From Streptomyces sp. D2-8 (lineage in GTDB: Bacteria; Actinomycetota; Actinomycetes; Streptomycetales; Streptomycetaceae), in contig NZ_JAAHBP010000014.1 in NCBI RefSeq assembly GCF_023184515.1, positions 186,001 to 250,000 of the forward strand: a stretch of DNA of 64,000 nucleotides, given 5' to 3'. Positions 59,979-64,000 of this stretch are shown here, one piece after another; position 1 is the first letter of the stretch; each line of letters opens with the position of its first letter. The notes beneath the pieces are model-generated. The model was not told where the DNA came from. It worked only from the letters and a program-made list of their open reading frames with translations, and did no database searches. A program made the translations under genes and the position numbers.

Positions 59979-60644
59979 TCAGCCCGTGAAGCCGATTCTG
60001 TGGAGGGTGTTCGCCGCGTCCCGGTCCGCGAGGACGGCCGAGCCGCAGCCGGTGGGGAGGTCGCCGCGTTCCACCGCGCGCAGGAGGCGGGTGCTGGCCC
60101 CTCGGTGGCGCAGGAACGCGTAGCGCGAGACGCCGCGGCCGCGGTCGCGCTGGCCGGCCAGGGCCTGCTCGGGACTGACGTCGAGGAGGAGCAGGTGGAG
60201 CGTGCCGCCCCGGCGGTGGGCCTCGCGGGCGAGCCAGCGGCGGACCCAGGCCTGGGTGCCGCAGTCGTGCACGACGACGCCCTCACCCGTGCGCAGGGCG
60301 CGGCGCAGCCCGGCGTAGTGGGCGAGGCGGACGAGCGGGCGGTAGAGCGCGTACGGCAGGGCACGCGGCATGCGGCCGGCCCAGCGGTCGCGGGTGTCCT
60401 GGGAGTCGATGCGCCGGCCCGGCACGGTGCGCCGCATCAGCGTGGACTTGCCGCTGCCGGGCAGGCCGGTGACCACGACGAGGTCGCGTGGGCCGAACAG
60501 CAGCGCGTGCGGGCTGTGTCCGGCGCGGTCGCGCAGATCGCGGACGACCGGCGCCGGCGCCGGGGCGCTGACCGCCCGGGCCGGAGCGGCCGGCTGCTCG
60601 GGCAGCGCGATGCCCGTCGTCGCGTACGCGGTGGTCCTGTTCAC
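59979..60644 (-). CDS. P-loop ATPase/kinase of unknown substrate
   Basis: This 221-residue protein has Walker A VVVTGLPGSGKSTLMRRT near residue 60, a substrate-Asp segment IDSQDTRDRWAGRMP, and an ADP-binding Arg-rich helix near RLLRAVERGDLPTG. The layout matches small-molecule or polynucleotide-kinase-type P-loop enzymes. The N-terminal 55 residues are Pro/Ala-rich and disordered. GTG 60644 has GGGGAGGA about nine bases upstream; the upstream ATG would extend into the promoter. Divergent from the glycine riboswitch region. Confidence 0.75.
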   Translation of the reverse strand: MNRTTAYATTGIALPEQPAAPARAVSAPAPAPVVRDLRDRAGHSPHALLFGPRDLVVVTGLPGSGKSTLMRRTVPGRRIDSQDTRDRWAGRMPRALPYALYRPLVRLAHYAGLRRALRTGEGVVVHDCGTQAWVRRWLAREAHRRGGTLHLLLLDVSPEQALAGQRDRGRGVSRYAFLRHRGASTRLLRAVERGDLPTGCGSAVLADRDAANTLHRIGFTG

Positions 60645-60868
60645 CGTGATCGTCCTCCCCTGGGGCCAGGTACGAGTCCCATCCCCGCCGAGTGTAAAGA
60701 GAAGGTAATGCGGCAGGCCTCTCATTTACGTGCTGCTCCTGCAACAGGGCTGCTACAGGTCGTTGTGTCCGGCGCGCGGGACTCGTGCACTCCCTGTGAA
60801 AGGTCCCCCTGCCGCGCCTGAAGGATGCGTGCAATGATGTGCGCGCCAACTGCATACCGGCCGTTTGA

Positions 60869-61094
60869 ATCCGCGCGGGAGAGTTCCCAGCACTGCTGAC
60901 GCTGGGGCGCCGAAGGAGCAAGTCCCTCCCTTGAATCTCTCAGGCCCCGTTACCGCGCGGGCGAGGCACATCTGAAAAGCGGGCCGCACCCTCTCCGGAG
61001 TTCCGGGAGACGGCGTGGCTCCACCCAAGGTGCAAGCCGTGTCCCGTGTGGTCATGGCGAACCTCTCAGGTTCCGATGACAGATGGGGAGGAAC
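60869..61094 (+). promoter_or_regulatory. tandem glycine riboswitch
   Basis: Aptamer 1 has the family text GCGGGAGAGTTCCC, GCGCCGAAGGAGCAAGTCCC, and TGAATCTCTCAGGCCCCGTTAC, ending with ACATCTGAAAAGCGGG. Aptamer 2 has CTCCGGAGTTCCGGGAGACG, CACCCAAGGTGCAAGCC, and GCGAACCTCTCAGGTTCCGATGACAGATGG. The order and spacing match the cooperative tandem glycine riboswitch. It precedes gcvT and should switch on glycine cleavage when glycine is high. I do not see a clear terminator; control may be at translation. The 523 bases between the kinase and gcvT also hold the promoter and, after the riboswitch, a palindromic element. Confidence 0.93.
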
Positions 61095-61103
61095 GACCTC
61101 GCC

Positions 61104-61145
61104 CTCCCCCACGCTCGGCTTCGCTCGCGTGGGAGGTGCCCCCAT
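61104..61145. repeat. palindromic element between the riboswitch and gcvT
   Basis: CTCCCCCACGCTCGGCTTCG followed by CTCGCGTGGGAGGTGCCCCC forms an imperfect stem-loop. It is the same type as the copy at 23409-23452, read in the opposite direction, and matches an element I recall as common in Streptomyces. It separates the second aptamer from the gcvT ribosome site by about 60 bases. Confidence 0.7.
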
Positions 61146-61167
61146 CGCCCCTTGGAGACGACCGACC

Positions 61168-62289
61168 GTGAGCAGTACAGGAGAACTCCGTCACACCGCG
61201 CTCGATGCCCTGCATCGTTCGCTCGGCGCGACGATGACCGACTTCGCCGGCTGGGACATGCCCCTGCGCTACGGTTCCGAGCGCGACGAGCACATCGCCG
61301 TGCGCACGAGGGCCGGCCTCTTCGACCTCTCCCACATGGGTGAGATCACCGTCACCGGGCCGCAGGCCGCCGCCCTTCTCGACTTCGCCCTGGTGGGCAA
61401 CATCGGCGGCGTCAAGCCGGGCCGGGCCCGCTACACCATGATCTGCCGGGCCGACGGCGGCATCCTGGACGACCTGATCGTCTACCGGCTGGGCGAGACC
61501 GAGTACATGGTCGTCGCCAACGCCTCCAACGCCCAGGTGGTCCTGGACGCGCTGACCGAGCGCGCCGCCGGCTTCGACGCCGAGGTGCGCGACGACCGGG
61601 ACGCCTACGCGCTGATCGCCGTACAGGGCCCCGAGTCCCCGGGGATCCTGAAGTCCCTCACCGACGCCGACCTCGACGGTCTGAAGTACTACGCCGGGCT
61701 GCCCGGCACGGTGGCGGGCGTCCCGGCCCTGATCGCCCGGACCGGCTACACCGGCGAGGACGGCTTCGAGCTGTTCGTGAAGCCGGAGCACGCGGTCGAG
61801 CTGTGGCAGGCCCTGACCAAGGCCGGCGAGGGTGCCGGCCTGGTCCCGTGCGGGCTGTCCTGCCGTGACACGCTGCGCCTGGAGGCGGGCATGCCGCTGT
61901 ACGGGCACGAGCTGTCGACCTCCCTCACCCCCTTCGACGCCGGGCTCGGCCGGGTGGTGAAGTTCGAGAAGGAGGGCGACTTCGTCGGGCGCGAGTCCCT
62001 GCGCGAAGCCGCCGCCCGGGCCGAGCAGAACCCGCCGCGCGTCCTGGTCGGGCTCGTCGCCGAGGGCCGCCGGGTCCCGCGCGCCGGGTACGCGGTCGTC
62101 GTCGGCGGCGAGGTGATCGGCGAGGTCACCTCCGGCGCCCCCTCCCCCACCCTCGGCAAGCCGATCGCGATGGCGTACGTCGACCCCGCGCACGCCGCGC
62201 CCGGCACGACCGGCGTGGGCGTGGACATCCGGGGCAGTCACGAGCCGTACGAGGTCGTGGCGCTGCCGTTCTACAAGCGCCAGAAGTAG
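61168..62289 (+). CDS. gcvT: aminomethyltransferase (glycine cleavage T protein)
   Basis: GcvT (373 residues) takes the aminomethyl group from the lipoyl arm of GcvH, releases ammonia and makes 5,10-methylene-tetrahydrofolate. Family text: TDFAGWDMPLRYGSERDEHIAVR, GLFDLSHMGEITVTGPQA with the catalytic Asp region, RTGYTGEDGFELFV, and GLSCRDTLRLEAGMPLYGHEL. GTG 61168 has GGAGA nine bases upstream. First gene of a gcvT-gcvH-glyA operon. gcvP is not in this window; I recall it as unlinked in Streptomyces. Confidence 0.96.
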   Translation: MSSTGELRHTALDALHRSLGATMTDFAGWDMPLRYGSERDEHIAVRTRAGLFDLSHMGEITVTGPQAAALLDFALVGNIGGVKPGRARYTMICRADGGILDDLIVYRLGETEYMVVANASNAQVVLDALTERAAGFDAEVRDDRDAYALIAVQGPESPGILKSLTDADLDGLKYYAGLPGTVAGVPALIARTGYTGEDGFELFVKPEHAVELWQALTKAGEGAGLVPCGLSCRDTLRLEAGMPLYGHELSTSLTPFDAGLGRVVKFEKEGDFVGRESLREAAARAEQNPPRVLVGLVAEGRRVPRAGYAVVVGGEVIGEVTSGAPSPTLGKPIAMAYVDPAHAAPGTTGVGVDIRGSHEPYEVVALPFYKRQK

Positions 62290-62391
62290 ACACTGGCCGG
62301 AGGGCCGCGGCAGCGACCCCGTGCCCGTCGTCCCAGCTCACCAGCAGTCCCCCTTCCACAGCACTCCCGCGCGTACAGGAGAATCCAGGCC

Positions 62392-62769
62392 ATGAGCAAC
62401 CCCAAAGAGCTGCGCTACAGCAAGGAGCACGAGTGGCTGTCGGCCGCCGAGGACGGCGTCTCGACGGTCGGTATCACGGAGCACGCGGCCAACGCGCTCG
62501 GCGATGTCGTGTTCGTCCAGCTTCCCGAGGTCGGTGACTCCGTGTCCGCCGGCGAGACCTGCGGCGAGCTGGAGTCGACCAAGTCGGTGTCCGACCTGTA
62601 CTCCCCCGTCTCCGGTGAGGTCACCGAGGTCAACGAGGACGTCGTGAACGACCCGTCGCTGGTGAACTCGGCCCCCTTCGAGGGCGGCTGGCTGTTCAAG
62701 GTGCGGGTCACGGACGAGCCGGGCGACCTGCTGTCCGCCGACGAGTACACCGCGTTCTCCGCGGGCTGA
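62392..62769 (+). CDS. gcvH: glycine cleavage system H protein
   Basis: GcvH (125 residues) carries the lipoyl arm that shuttles the aminomethyl intermediate between the P, T and L proteins. The lipoylated Lys is in CGELESTKSVSDLYSPVSG; the fold also shows RYSKEHEWLSAAED and VGITEHAANALGDVVFVQLP. ATG 62392 is preceded by CAGGAGAATCCAGGCC. It lies 102 bases after gcvT and nine before glyA; same operon. Confidence 0.96.
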   Translation: MSNPKELRYSKEHEWLSAAEDGVSTVGITEHAANALGDVVFVQLPEVGDSVSAGETCGELESTKSVSDLYSPVSGEVTEVNEDVVNDPSLVNSAPFEGGWLFKVRVTDEPGDLLSADEYTAFSAG

Positions 62770-62777
62770 GGAGTCGT

Positions 62778-64000
62778 ATGTCCGTCCTGAACACACCCCT
62801 GCACGAGCTCGACCCGGCGGTCGCCGCCGCGGTCGACGCCGAGCTGCACCGCCAGCAGTCCACGCTCGAGATGATCGCCTCGGAGAACTTCGCCCCGGTC
62901 GCGGTCATGGAGGCGCAGGGCTCGGTCCTCACCAACAAGTACGCCGAGGGCTACCCGGGCCGTCGCTACTACGGCGGCTGCGAGCACGTCGACGTGGTCG
63001 AGCAGATCGCGATCGACCGCATCAAGGAGCTGTTCGGCGCCGAGCACGCCAACGTCCAGCCGCACTCGGGCGCCCAGGCCAACGCGGCCGCGATGTTCGC
63101 GCTGCTCAAGCCGGGCGACACCATCATGGGTCTGAACCTCGCGCACGGCGGGCACCTGACCCACGGCATGAAGATCAACTTCTCCGGCAAGCTCTACGAC
63201 GTCGTCGCCTACCACGTGGGCGAGGACGGCCGGGTCGACATGGCCGAGGTCGAGCGGCTGGCCAAGGAGTCCAGGCCGAAGCTGATCGTCGCCGGCTGGT
63301 CGGCGTATCCGCGGCAGCTGGACTTCGCCGAGTTCCGCCGGATCGCGGACGAGGTCGGCGCGTACCTGATGGTCGACATGGCCCACTTCGCGGGGCTCGT
63401 CGCGGCCGGGCTGCACCCGAACCCGGTGCCGCACGCGCACGTGGTGACCACGACCACCCACAAGACGCTGGGCGGCCCGCGCGGCGGTGTGATCCTCTCC
63501 ACGGCCGAACTGGCCAAGAAGATCAACTCCGCTGTCTTCCCCGGTCAGCAGGGCGGTCCGCTGGAGCATGTGATCGCCGCCAAGGCGGTCTCCTTCAAGG
63601 TCGCGGCCTCCGAGGACTTCAAGGAGCGCCAGCGCCGTACGCTGGAGGGTGCCCGCATCCTGGCCGAGCGTCTGGTGAAGGACGACGTCCGGGCCGTGGG
63701 TGTGGACGTCCTGTCCGGCGGCACGGACGTGCACCTGGTCCTGGTCGACCTGCGCCACTCGGAGCTGGACGGCCAGCAGGCCGAGGACCGCCTCCACGAG
63801 GTGGGCATCACGGTCAACCGGAACGCGATCCCGAACGACCCGCGTCCGCCGATGGTGACGTCCGGTCTGCGGATCGGCACGCCGGCGCTGGCGACCCGCG
63901 GCTTCGAAACCGAGGACTTCGCCGAGGTCGCGGACGTCATCGCCGAGGCGCTGAAGCCGTCCTACGACGCGGAGGCCCTCAAGGCCCGGGTGAAGGCCCT
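62778..64000 (+). CDS. glyA: serine hydroxymethyltransferase (3' end cut by the window edge)
   Basis: The first 407 residues are present; full-length is about 420, so only the last dozen or so are missing. This PLP enzyme interconverts serine and glycine with tetrahydrofolate. The PLP Lys is in VVTTTTHKTLGGPRGG; other blocks are STLEMIASENFAPVAVMEAQGS, NKYAEGYPGRRYYGG, and HANVQPHSGAQANAAAMFALL. GAGGAG lies about five bases before the ATG, within the gcvH stop region. With gcvT/H it links glycine cleavage to serine under one riboswitch. Confidence 0.96.
   Translation, partial: MSVLNTPLHELDPAVAAAVDAELHRQQSTLEMIASENFAPVAVMEAQGSVLTNKYAEGYPGRRYYGGCEHVDVVEQIAIDRIKELFGAEHANVQPHSGAQANAAAMFALLKPGDTIMGLNLAHGGHLTHGMKINFSGKLYDVVAYHVGEDGRVDMAEVERLAKESRPKLIVAGWSAYPRQLDFAEFRRIADEVGAYLMVDMAHFAGLVAAGLHPNPVPHAHVVTTTTHKTLGGPRGGVILSTAELAKKINSAVFPGQQGGPLEHVIAAKAVSFKVAASEDFKERQRRTLEGARILAERLVKDDVRAVGVDVLSGGTDVHLVLVDLRHSELDGQQAEDRLHEVGITVNRNAIPNDPRPPMVTSGLRIGTPALATRGFETEDFAEVADVIAEALKPSYDAEALKARVKA

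Noticed and set aside
59757..60821. Plus-strand frame across the 18-bp repeats and the P-loop kinase
   Set aside because: No ribosome site and no recognisable domain. The minus strand has a clear Walker A kinase; the repeat text (SAHEPG) comes from intergenic DNA.

Overview
This window looks like chromosomal core DNA of a Streptomyces (or very close relative). G+C is very high, third codon positions are almost always G or C, GTG starts are common, and several short palindromic elements of a kind I recall as abundant in Streptomyces occur between genes. From memory, the gene order matches the S. coelicolor block around SCO5470-SCO5523 (glyA, gcvH, gcvT, an opp/dpp operon, mnmA, ligA, gatCAB, ilvBNC, serA, proline catabolism). 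That is recall, not a search. I see no prophage, insertion sequence, CRISPR array, rRNA or tRNA.

Layout. 1-9.2 kb: the tail of a purple-acid-phosphatase-like gene, a 43-residue protein, an AAC(2')-type acetyltransferase, a hydrolase pseudogene, proline catabolism (proline dehydrogenase, pruA) facing a PucR regulator, a HAD phosphatase, and a TetR/MFS efflux pair with a clear operator. 9.2-14.9 kb: serA and ilvC-ilvN-ilvB, all on the minus strand. ilvB is preceded by a 13-codon leader peptide rich in Ile, Leu and Val, then a hairpin and an intrinsic terminator, the usual layout of transcription attenuation. 14.9-18.1 kb: a membrane GGDEF/EAL protein (cdgC-like), preceded by a histidine-rich small ORF. 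18.3-30.3 kb: accessory enzymes, a large LuxR-type ATPase regulator, an MMPL transporter and a methyltransferase. 30.4-34 kb: gatC-gatA-(79-residue protein)-gatB. 34-41 kb: a TetR/DUF4267 pair, a second GGDEF/EAL protein (rmdB-like), ligA and a MetE-like protein. 41-49 kb: an SDR enzyme, a coupled methyltransferase/LOG pair, DUF427, a hydrolase, mnmA, an amidase, a cysteine desulfurase and a FabR-like TetR facing a small membrane protein. 49-57.5 kb: a lipoprotein, a thioesterase, a TRIC-type channel and a five-gene oligopeptide ABC importer. 57.9-64 kb: two SseB-like proteins, a P-loop kinase, then a tandem glycine riboswitch driving gcvT-gcvH-glyA; glyA runs off the right edge.

How the genes work together. 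Much of the window handles amino acids: proline breakdown to glutamate, serine synthesis, branched-chain synthesis, peptide uptake, glycine/serine one-carbon flow, methionine synthesis and tRNA-Gln amidation. Two cyclic-di-GMP proteins tie it to development. mnmA and the cysteine desulfurase fit together in tRNA 2-thiolation. Three TetR regulators each face a membrane-protein gene across a short gap that holds inverted or repeated operator-like DNA.

The most interesting items are the ilvB attenuator, the riboswitch with a palindromic element inserted behind it, the histidine-rich ORF coupled to cdgC, the methyltransferase/LOG overlap, the unknown protein embedded in the GatCAB operon, the AAC(2')-like gene, and the shared operator of the FabR-like regulator. 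I did not find a convincing wholly new multi-gene system; most of the window is conserved core.
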